From Bacillota bacterium (GTDB lineage: Bacteria > Bacillota > Clostridia > Oscillospirales > Ruminococcaceae): DNA of 64,000 nt. The DNA lies in the NCBI GenBank assembly GCA_023421245.1, contig JAEZTV010000030.1:36227-100226 (forward strand), in the 5' to 3' direction. Positions within the stretch are counted from its first letter, which is position 1. Each line of letters starts with the position of its first letter. Of the stretch, positions 58,311 through 64,000 are shown piece by piece. Below the pieces are notes generated by a model. It had not been told where the DNA came from, searched no databases, and saw only the letters and a list, made by a program, of their open reading frames with translations. Made by a program: the position numbers and the translations under genes.

Positions 58311-58991
58311 TTACGGCCTCCAATCCAGTGCGAGGCCATCTGAGACAATCCCGCCGGCTTCCACAATGACAACGCGCTTATTAAAGCGTGCCACAAGGTC
58401 ATGCTCATGCGTCACCATTAAAATGGTAGTGCCGCAGCGGTTGATCTCGCTGAGCAACTCGATAATCTCGTAAGACAGCTCGGGGTCAATGTTTCCCGTC
58501 GGCTCGTCCGCAATAATCAGCGACGGGTTGTTTACCAGCGCACGCGCGAGCGCAACGCGCTGCTGCTCGCCGCCCGAAAGCTCTGCGGGCATACTCCGCG
58601 CCTTGGACGCAAGCTCTACAAGTCCTAATATGTAGGGAACACGTTTTCTGATATCACGCGCCGTCACACCGGTTACCCGAAGCGCAAACGCCACGTTGTC
58701 GTAAACATTCATAGTTGGGATGAGCCGGAAATCCTGAAACACAACACCCATCGAACGCCGCAGTTTTGGGATATGGCGGCGCTTGATTCGTGCTATGTTG
58801 TACCCATTGACCTCCACAGTTCCCTGTTTGGGGCGCTCCTCACCCATAATGAGCTTAATTAACGTGCTTTTGCCGGCGCCCGAGGCGCCGACAACAAACA
58901 CGAATTCACCGTCATCTACCTTCAAATTAACTTCTCGCAACGCTTTTGTGCCGTTGGGGTAAGTCATCGACACACCTGTAAATTTAATCAA
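58311..58991 (-). CDS. ftsE: Cell division ATP-binding protein FtsE
   Basis: A 226-residue ABC ATPase: Walker A GASGAGKST, Q-loop VFQDFRLIP, signature LSGGEQQRVALARAL, Walker B LIIADEPTG and H-loop VTHEHDL. It pairs with FtsX to gate the EnvC-like M23 protein encoded downstream. It is the first gene of ftsE-ftsX-M23-S41, all co-oriented with gaps of 2, 51 and 107 bases. A promoter with TATAAT overlaps a palindrome at 59070-59114. Confidence 0.96.
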   Translation of the reverse strand: MIKFTGVSMTYPNGTKALREVNLKVDDGEFVFVVGASGAGKSTLIKLIMGEERPKQGTVEVNGYNIARIKRRHIPKLRRSMGVVFQDFRLIPTMNVYDNVAFALRVTGVTARDIRKRVPYILGLVELASKARSMPAELSGGEQQRVALARALVNNPSLIIADEPTGNIDPELSYEIIELLSEINRCGTTILMVTHEHDLVARFNKRVVIVEAGGIVSDGLALDWRP

Positions 58992-59069
58992 TGCGTTCTT
59001 TCGCCTCCAGGATTATCAGGATGGTAGCTACGTGCACGATACAAGCAAAACCATTTGCATATCGCGCAG

Positions 59070-59114
59070 ATATCCATATGCGGATATTATAATCCTGCAA
59101 CCCTTTTCGTCTAA
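59070..59114 (-). promoter_or_regulatory. ftsE promoter with overlapping palindrome
   Basis: Minus strand TTAGAC (plus 59109-59114), 17-base spacer, TATAAT (plus 59086-59091). The palindrome ATATCC-ATATGC-GGATAT (59070-59087) overlaps the -10 and start point and may be an operator. The -35 lies at the end of the preceding regulator gene. Confidence 0.6.
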
Positions 59115-60208
59115 TACTTCACAGGATTTGCGGTCAGATATTTCTTAACCATCAGTGCCACCTTAAATACGATGGCGTGGTCAAACTCGCGCAGGTCAAG
59201 GCCGGTTAGCTTTTTAATCTTCTCAAGACGGTACACAAGGGTATTGCGGTGTACAAACAGCTTACGTGAGGTTTCGGATACATTCAGATTGTTTTCAAAG
59301 AAACGCTGGATGGTAAACAGCGTCTCTTGATCAAGCGAATCGATTGAGCCCTTCTTAAACACCTCACGCAAAAACATGTCACAAAGCGTTGTCGGCAGCT
59401 GATAAATCAGGCGCGCAATGCCCAGATTATCATAGCTGACAATTGATTTTTCGGTGTCGAACACCTTTCCAACCTCAAGGGCAACCTGTGCCTCCTTAAA
59501 CGAGCGCGCAAGCTCCTTTACGCCGACAATGGCGGTGCCGATACCGATCACACTAGAGGTAAAGAATTCACTGGAAAGGGTGTCAACAATAGAACGCGCA
59601 AGCTTTTCAAGGTCGCGCGAGTCGATGTTGGGTTTAATCTCTTTTACAAGCACCACATCGGTTTCGCTGATATTGAACACAAAATCCTTCTGCTTGTCCG
59701 GAAAAAGGTTTTGAATAACTTCAAATACCGATACGTCGTTCGTGGTTGTTACACGGATAAGAAGGACCACACGGCTGACATCGATGCTAAAATGCAATTC
59801 ACGCGCCTTGACATAAATATCGCCGGGAAGAATGTTGTCAAGAATAACATTCTTAATAAAGTTGTTGCGGTCATACTTTTCATCGTAATACTGCTTGATG
59901 CTTGCAAGCGAGATGGCAAGGATTGCGGCATATTTTGCAGCCAGATCATCGGCGCCCTCTACAAATACCGCATAGTCGGGTCTTGGACGTGTACCAAAAG
60001 GCTTGTAGGTGTATCCGTCGCGTACAAAGGTATCGTGCGAATCGGAAAGATCAAACGGCTGATATCCGCTGATATCCACTACCGTTTCGCCAATCTTGGA
60101 AAGTTCGCTGCAGGAAACGATGGTAGCATTCTCGTCCACCACCCCAATGACCCTGTCAATAGAATCCCGCATCTGGTGAACTACGCCCTGAAATAGTCTG
60201 TTTGACAT
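59111..60208 (-). CDS. CdaR/PucR-type transcription regulator
   Basis: A 365-residue regulator with a sugar-diacid-recognition-like N-terminal region (~1-130: FQGVVHQMRDSIDRVIGVVDENATIVSCSELSKIG), a GGDEF-like central fold (~160-270) and a C-terminal PucR HTH: RFFENNLNVSETSRKLFVHRNTLVYRLEKIKKLTGLDLREFDHA. The family usually activates genes for a small metabolite. It lies immediately upstream of ftsEX on the same strand, with 119 bases between, so it might regulate them or simply be a neighbour. Ligand unknown. Confidence 0.88.
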   Translation of the reverse strand: MSNRLFQGVVHQMRDSIDRVIGVVDENATIVSCSELSKIGETVVDISGYQPFDLSDSHDTFVRDGYTYKPFGTRPRPDYAVFVEGADDLAAKYAAILAISLASIKQYYDEKYDRNNFIKNVILDNILPGDIYVKARELHFSIDVSRVVLLIRVTTTNDVSVFEVIQNLFPDKQKDFVFNISETDVVLVKEIKPNIDSRDLEKLARSIVDTLSSEFFTSSVIGIGTAIVGVKELARSFKEAQVALEVGKVFDTEKSIVSYDNLGIARLIYQLPTTLCDMFLREVFKKGSIDSLDQETLFTIQRFFENNLNVSETSRKLFVHRNTLVYRLEKIKKLTGLDLREFDHAIVFKVALMVKKYLTANPVKY

Positions 60209-60564
60209 ATCGTATCCCTTCTTCTCTGTATCTATTCTGTCTATGCGTCCATGCGTCCGCCGAAAATACTTGGGCGCGGGTAGACAACGCCGCGCAAAGC
60301 TTGGTTCGGTAGCATATAACTAATATTCATTTTACATAATTTTCGCCAAATTTGCAATACGATATACCTGAAAAGCGGTTGAATTATCTGAAGTTTCCAG
60401 TAAAAATCGCAAAAACACCTTTATACTCAACAATACTACACCATTTCGCACCGTTATGTGTTAATAAAATTAAAATTAACCCCCCCCCCGCCTGTATGCC
60501 AACGCCATACGGGCGGCATGAAACACTCCCACACCGCCTGCCTATGTTATACACCACAACCCGC
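60209..60564. other. Intergenic region with a C10 tract and hairpins
   Basis: Between the CdaR-type gene and cheX lies an AT-rich stretch, a hairpin GTTAAT/ATTAAC (about 60459-60479), a run of ten C (60480-60489) and a GC-rich hairpin CCGCC-GTATG/CATAC-GGCGG (about 60487-60516). No gene is supported. The GC-rich hairpin follows cheX on the minus strand but is trailed by G, not T, so it is not a standard terminator. Confidence 0.5.
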
Positions 60565-61011
60565 CTACTGTTTGAGATTAACGGTCAGACCAACCGTACC
60601 GATTTCGGTCGAAATACAAGTGCTGCCGGCACCGGCATTGCATCGATTATTCTCATCTAGCAGCGTTGCCTTGGGCGGCAGAATGTCGCACGTCACGTTT
60701 TGTTCCGATAAAAAAACAAGCGCCTTGCCGCTGATGATATTGGCAATTTCGCCGATGGCAGATGTTACAAAGTCATCCAGCTCTTCAAAATTCATCCCAC
60801 TCATAATCCGGACCATTTCAAGAGCCGTTGCACTTGGAAAACAATAAACAATCTCACCGCTGAGGGCTCCCGTTACCCCAATTGCGATACGAATGCCCGT
60901 AATAGAGGCTGTATCATCCTTCTCCTTATTTGCCACGGCATGGATATCAAGCATCAGTTCAAAGACATCCCTTGTTGCATGAAAGAACGGGAGATAAAGT
61001 GTGTCAGTCAT
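60565..61011 (-). CDS. CheX family chemotaxis phosphatase
   Basis: CheX proteins dephosphorylate CheY-P or other receiver domains. The 148-residue protein has the family core E-I-x-N-x-x-x-G in SAIGEIANIISGKA (~residue 86), preceded by GEIVYCFPSATALEMVRIMSG and followed by a CheX-type strand pair ending EIGTVGLTVNL. GGGGG-like sequence precedes the ATG, which overlaps the hemerythrin gene end by 8 bases, so the pair is co-translated. No other chemotaxis gene is nearby. Confidence 0.88.
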   Translation of the reverse strand: MTDTLYLPFFHATRDVFELMLDIHAVANKEKDDTASITGIRIAIGVTGALSGEIVYCFPSATALEMVRIMSGMNFEELDDFVTSAIGEIANIISGKALVFLSEQNVTCDILPPKATLLDENNRCNAGAGSTCISTEIGTVGLTVNLKQ

Positions 61012-61429
61012 TGTCCTGGGCCCCCCTCATCTTCGCATAATCCGCAATCTTCTGGTCTTCCGCCGCAACATGGTTGATAAGCCACGAAAGCAGTCTGCCC
61101 GCAAATTGCTGAATTAGCTGATCATTATAGCCCTGCTGCTTGTACTGCTCTTCTACGTCAGTAACGTAGCCGACCATACTGTCGTGCATCTTCGTATGAT
61201 CTTCCCGTTCGGGATAATCAATCAGGCTTTGGTACTTCTCTTCCGCGCGGAAGTGTTCAACAATGTAGTTCTTCATAAAGTTTAGCGTTTCGGTAACCAT
61301 CTGTTTCTTTTGTTCCCGCGCCAGCGGAGAACGCACCGTTTGGAGAAAAACAGTAACCCTGCGAAACAGCTCTTTGTGCTGTTCGTCAATGGTTGGTACA
61401 CCGAGTTTGTACTTCTCTTTCCAAATCAT
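61004..61429 (-). CDS. Bacteriohemerythrin
   Basis: A 141-residue four-helix diiron protein that binds O2 and may scavenge it or sense it in an anaerobe. The iron ligands are visible in order: His in IDEQHKELF, His and Glu in VEHFRAEEKY, His residues in DHTKMHDSM, and His/Asp in WLINHVAAEDQ. AAAGGA lies 7 bases before the chosen ATG 61429; two upstream ATGs are less well placed. Its overlap with cheX suggests a link between oxygen sensing and a two-component output. Confidence 0.93.
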   Translation of the reverse strand: MIWKEKYKLGVPTIDEQHKELFRRVTVFLQTVRSPLAREQKKQMVTETLNFMKNYIVEHFRAEEKYQSLIDYPEREDHTKMHDSMVGYVTDVEEQYKQQGYNDQLIQQFAGRLLSWLINHVAAEDQKIADYAKMRGAQDND

Positions 61430-61556
61430 TTCCATATCCTTTCCAGCGGCAATTTTACAAGAAAACCGCTTATTCGACAAGGCAATGAGATAATTATAAC
61501 AGAATCCTCCCTTGAATCAAACGTCTAAAATCTACTGTTTTGATGGATTGTGGTTC

Positions 61557-61590
61557 CTAAAAAAGCGGCTGCACACGGCAGCCGCCTTTT
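61557..61590. terminator. Terminator downstream of the VOC gene
   Basis: An 8-bp stem (61565-61572 with 61578-61585), extended by flanking A and T runs on both sides; six T on the minus strand. Confidence 0.82.
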
Positions 61591-61615
61591 TAGTAAGAAT
61601 ATTTCGGTATTACAA

Positions 61616-62008
61616 TCAGGTCGTAATCTCTACCCGATTGCCGTCGGGGTCGCCAACACAGCTTTCAAAATAGCCGTCTCCCGTTCTTCTTGGCGGGCTG
61701 TACAGCGCATACCCCGCAGCGACAATCCGCTCGGTGAGCTGTATAACCGTCTGCTCATCATCCACCGAAAACGCCACATGGCTCCAACCGGTCACCTTGT
61801 CAATCGGCTCGCGCCGTTCAAGCTGAGTGTGATGCATGATTTCAAGCCGCACACCGCCGTCAAAGGCGAGAAAATAGCTCGAAAACCCCTTGTTGTTTTG
61901 GTAACGCTCGTTGCTCTTTCCGCCAAAAAAGGTCATGTAGTACTCTCTGGATTTTTCAAGGTCGGCGACATACACTGCAATATGCGTGATTGCACATTTC
62001 ATGGGCAT
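61616..62008 (-). CDS. VOC (glyoxalase/bleomycin-resistance fold) protein
   Basis: A 130-residue vicinal-oxygen-chelate protein with two beta-alpha-beta-beta-beta modules. Metal-ligand-type residues are seen in ITHIAVYVADLEKSREYY, VRLEIMHH, WSHVAFSV and DPDGNRVEIT, the pattern of lactoylglutathione lyase-like enzymes. The complete H/E set makes a metal-dependent lyase plausible, substrate unknown. AAAGGAG precedes ATG 62008 (ATG 62002 also possible). It is probably co-transcribed with the short gene at 62022. Confidence 0.88.
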   Translation of the reverse strand: MPMKCAITHIAVYVADLEKSREYYMTFFGGKSNERYQNNKGFSSYFLAFDGGVRLEIMHHTQLERREPIDKVTGWSHVAFSVDDEQTVIQLTERIVAAGYALYSPPRRTGDGYFESCVGDPDGNRVEITT

Positions 62009-62021
62009 GATTCTCCTTTAA

Positions 62022-62204
62022 TTATAACGTTATTGATTTGAGAGAACCATCGCCCGCCTGTGTAGTATCGTGTTTTACCAGCTGGTGTGTATCGGTGATA
62101 TCCTGCATGGCGACACGGGGTATGCGATAACTGTTAAATTCACTGTAGCAGGCGCGTATCAGCATCGTGATCTCTGCGTATGAAATGGATGATCGGTGCA
62201 TCAT
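62022..62204 (-). CDS. Possible 60-residue protein of unknown function
   Basis: A short frame starting at ATG 62204 (or 62201) with GGAGAGGGG upstream and ending 13 bases before the VOC gene on the same strand. The peptide (MHRSSISYAEITMLIRACYSEFN ... GDGSLKSITL) is not obviously hydrophobic or repetitive and I recognise no domain. The ribosome site and operon-like spacing support it moderately. Confidence 0.42.
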   Translation of the reverse strand: MMHRSSISYAEITMLIRACYSEFNSYRIPRVAMQDITDTHQLVKHDTTQAGDGSLKSITL

Positions 62205-62242
62205 TCTACCCCTCTCCGTACAGAACACAAAACTATATTATT

Positions 62243-62304
62243 GCCCCGCGCCGTAGGCGGGGCATAAGAACAACCGTATAATAACCGCTTTGCGGTTATT
62301 ATAC
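62243..62304. repeat. Two perfect hairpins adjoining repeat copy 2
   Basis: GCCCCGC (62243-62249) pairs with GCGGGGC (62257-62263). GTATAATAACCGC (62276-62288) pairs over a TTT loop with its 13-bp complement (62292-62304), which runs into the boundary repeat of the 206-bp element. Confidence 0.7.
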
Positions 62305-62501
62305 CATAAACAGGCTGAAAAACGACTAATGTCGTTTTACTTAGGACATAGTCCTTGCAAATGCTGATTTCATCAGCATTTGCAGTTTATGGTGTAACAT
62401 GGCCATATTCGTATTTTGCTATGCAAAATACTCATACTCGGCTTTGCCAAGTTCATTCAAAGCAAAGCTTTGAATGTGGATGCGGACATATTATACCATA
62501 A
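62297..62501 (-). repeat. 206-bp multi-hairpin intergenic repeat, copy 2
   Basis: The inverse orientation of the element at 6583-6788, with about 13 differences. Boundary sequences are TATTATACCATAA (62297-62309) and ATATTATACCATAA (62488-62501), with GTTTATGGTGTAAC between. Several differences preserve pairing: in the third hairpin a G-T pair of copy 1 is an A-T pair here, and the loop of the first hairpin is AAA in one copy and TTT in the other. No protein is encoded. Confidence 0.85.
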
Positions 62502-62516
62502 AACCGCTAAAAAGGA

Positions 62517-62543
62517 GAAGACAACCCGTAATGGGTTGTCTTC
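62517..62543. repeat. 11-bp hairpin next to repeat copy 2
   Basis: GAAGACAACCC (62517-62527) pairs with its complement (62533-62543) over GTAAT. On the minus strand TCTCCTTTTT follows, so it could terminate the dehydrogenase remnant's transcript; it may equally belong to the hairpin cluster. Confidence 0.5.
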
Positions 62544-62685
62544 ATTAAGCTGTATCAGGTCTTTTATTACGGCCGGTATTCTTTTTTTGCATCGTTCGTT
62601 GTGGTGTAAAAACAACATCTAAAAGCTCTTATATGTAAGGCAGACAAGTAATTCAATAGTTGCGATACAGCAGAAGCCAATGTAA

Positions 62686-63324
62686 TCAGATAACCCCGTC
62701 CCAGGTGGATACCTTTTCCTTCTTCATCTCCTCCTCGTCAAACCAACGCGTAGTCACGCATTTTGACTCGGTGAAAAAACGGATTGCATCCTTGCCATGA
62801 CAATGCAGATCGCCAAAAAAGGATTGTTTATGACCACAGAAGGGAAACACACCTACCGGTACGGGAATCCCTACGTTAACACCTACCATTCCACCATCCG
62901 TACGCTTTGTGAACTCGCGGGCATAATGGCCATTCTGAGTAAAGATGACCGAACCGTTAGCATAGGGATTCGCGTTCATTAGCTCCAAACCTTCTTCAAA
63001 GCTTTTGACCCGCTTGATGCAGAGCACAGGGCCAAAGACTTCACGGTCTCCGATTGACATGCCCGGCTTAACATGGTCAAAGATGGTGTGGCCCACATAG
63101 GAGCCGTTCTCGTATCCGGGCACTACGGTGTTGCGTCCGTCAAGTATCAGCTTCGCGCCCTCTTTCACCCCTGTCTCTATCCACTTGAGGATGTTCTGCC
63201 TGTGCGACTGGGATACAACGGGACCAAGATTAGTGGATTTGTCGTATGCCGGACCTATCTTCTGCTGTGCACAAAGACGCAAAAGTTCCGCAATCAACTC
63301 ATCTGCAATTTCGTCCTCCACCAC
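62686..63324 (-). pseudogene. 5'-truncated CoA-acylating methylmalonate-semialdehyde dehydrogenase
   Basis: About 212 residues match only the C-terminal part of MmsA/IolA-type dehydrogenases (normally ~485): KIGPAYDKSTNLGPVVSQS, GYENGSYVGHTIFDHV, REVFGPVLCIKRV, GGMVGVNVGIPVPVGVFPF and GDLHCHGKDAIRFFTESK. The whole N-terminal NAD-binding half and the catalytic-cysteine segment are missing; the frame extends only about 15 codons upstream of GTG 63324 before a stop near 63370, with unrelated sequence (SISLFR) where the Cys region should be. It is a remnant and cannot be an active dehydrogenase. An insertion sequence begins 500 bases upstream. Confidence 0.85.
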
Positions 63325-63370
63325 TAAAGAGAGCCGAAAAAGGCTGATGGATGCCGCAGTAGATAACCTT

Positions 63371-63840
63371 AGATCCTATTTAAACAGTGACCCTATTAAT
63401 GTAGTTAATCCATAACCGTTCTCGCAACCTAAGCAAAGCGTGTAATCGCGCTGATGCATTGTTTTAGTGATTGATTCTGATATAACACAAAACCACTTAT
63501 TATAAATGCGGATTGATTGAACTTTCACATCGGCCGGCACATCAGGAATCTATCCAATATGACGGATACTGACATTCCGATGATGTCAGCCGCGAATCAA
63601 TGCGGATGCTTTAGATTCCTGCTCAACGCTGACACTCTAGAAACGCATAAAAAACTACCTGATGTCAAATGGTATCAAATGCAAAGGCGTTGATAGAATT
63701 TCTGACCGGCTGTGCAAACGGTTGATTACGAGAGGTGTGCCGCGCGCAGTGGCGGAGGGGATGTAAGGATAAAAACAGAAGCAGCAGGCCATTTCTAATT
63801 GGTCTGCCGCTTAAATGATAGGAAGCTGATTCTATATTTG
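63371..63840. other. Non-coding stretch between the dehydrogenase remnant and the IS
   Basis: No coding frame is supported. It holds an inverted repeat CAGGAATCTA (63543-63552) with TAGATTCCTG (63612-63621), an inner hairpin CTGACAT/ATGTCAG (63569-63575 with 63583-63589), and an imperfect hairpin near 63780-63812 (AGCAGCAGGCC ... GGTCTGCCGCT). These may be leftovers of older mobile elements. Confidence 0.4.
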
Positions 63841-64000
63841 GGCTCTATACTAAATGTTGGGGTAGAAGAAGGGCCGAAGAAAAAAGGTAGAGCATAATCG
63901 GTTGAAATCCTCTAAAATGGAATTGCGACACACCATTAGGAGGGAATCGATTATGCTCTGCTCTTATTCTATCGAAAAGCTGCTCGGATTAAAAGGGGTA
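63841..64000 (+). mobile_element. Left end of an ISL3-family insertion sequence
   Basis: GGCTCTATACTAAATGTTGG at 63841 has the GGCTCT-start typical of ISL3-family terminal inverted repeats, and the transposase gene begins about 110 bases inside. The element runs off the window, so the right repeat and target duplication cannot be seen. Confidence 0.65.
63953..64000 (+). CDS. ISL3-type transposase, N-terminal 16 residues only
   Basis: ATG 63953 with AGGAGGG 9-10 bases upstream opens a frame to the window end: MLCSYSIEKLLGLKGV. The I-x-x-L-L-G-L-K pattern matches the start of ISL3-family transposases (commonly I-x-x-L-L-G-I-K). The zinc-finger and DDE domains lie outside the window. Confidence 0.6.
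   Translation, partial: MLCSYSIEKLLGLKGV

Noticed and set aside
62577..63324. Intact short aldehyde dehydrogenase gene
   Set aside because: It lacks the NAD-binding domain and catalytic cysteine region, so it is called a pseudogene.

Overview
The window looks like chromosomal DNA of a spore-forming, anaerobic member of the Clostridia, most likely an Oscillospirales/Ruminococcaceae-type Firmicute. The evidence is an alpha/beta small acid-soluble spore protein, a RodA/SpoVE-family protein, strong AGGAGG-type ribosome sites, sigma-A promoters, many intrinsic terminators, and a metabolism of acetate kinase, formate-THF ligase, malic enzyme and a membrane pyrophosphatase. Base composition is near 50% GC in genes and AT-rich between them. 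No tRNA, rRNA or CRISPR array was seen. Apart from the right-hand edge the DNA looks like an ordinary, well-kept chromosome.

Layout. 0-6.4 kb: a WYL regulator (cut by the window start), a DUF3788 protein, several GNAT acetyltransferases, a GyrI-like protein, a prenyltransferase-fold protein and a lipoprotein, with a structured, terminator-ended RNA (possibly 6S RNA) at 5.57-5.75 kb. 6.9-10.9 kb: a large secreted glycosidase-like/amidase fusion whose 3' end has been copied into a 57-bp tandem array, then a small HTH/membrane-protein module. 11-17.4 kb: fumarase and malic enzyme (fumarate to malate to pyruvate), acetate kinase divergent from the acetate-using tRNA ligase TmcAL, and a sugar-binding-fold protein. 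17.6-24.5 kb: Fic protein, the fhs-tsaE-tsaB-upp cluster on the minus strand, and a RodA-like protein. 24.9-34.7 kb: polysaccharide deacetylase, enolase, a CofE-like protein, two orphan proteins (one possibly a spore-surface protein), pullulanase and a K+-independent type H+-pyrophosphatase. 35-40.3 kb: YdbC, a CarD regulator with a headless paralogue, MltG, a DivIVA-like protein, a spore protein and RuvX. 40.4-49 kb: a pyrimidine cluster, pyrR | pyrF-carA-carB-pyrK-pyrD-phosphatase, with a visible PyrR-binding leader and attenuator before pyrR and a separate promoter before pyrF. 49-58.9 kb: small envelope proteins, greA-lysS-membrane protein, and a cell-wall remodelling set ftsE-ftsX-M23 (EnvC-like)-S41 protease. 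59-62.2 kb: a CdaR/PucR-type regulator, hemerythrin-CheX and a glyoxalase-fold protein. 62.2-64 kb: a repeat-rich stretch, a 5'-truncated methylmalonate-semialdehyde dehydrogenase and the left end of an ISL3-type insertion sequence.

The most unusual signal is non-coding. Two copies of a 206-bp intergenic element lie about 55.7 kb apart in opposite orientation (6583-6788 and 62297-62501). Each is built almost entirely of consecutive hairpins, bounded by direct copies of a 13-14 bp sequence that contains an extended -10 box, with an inverted copy in the middle. A third intergenic region (27600-27764) has different sequence but the same plan of hairpins enclosed by a closing stem, and a lone copy of the boundary sequence sits before the CarD region (35724-35737). 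This may be a mobile or regulatory structured-repeat family that I do not recognise.
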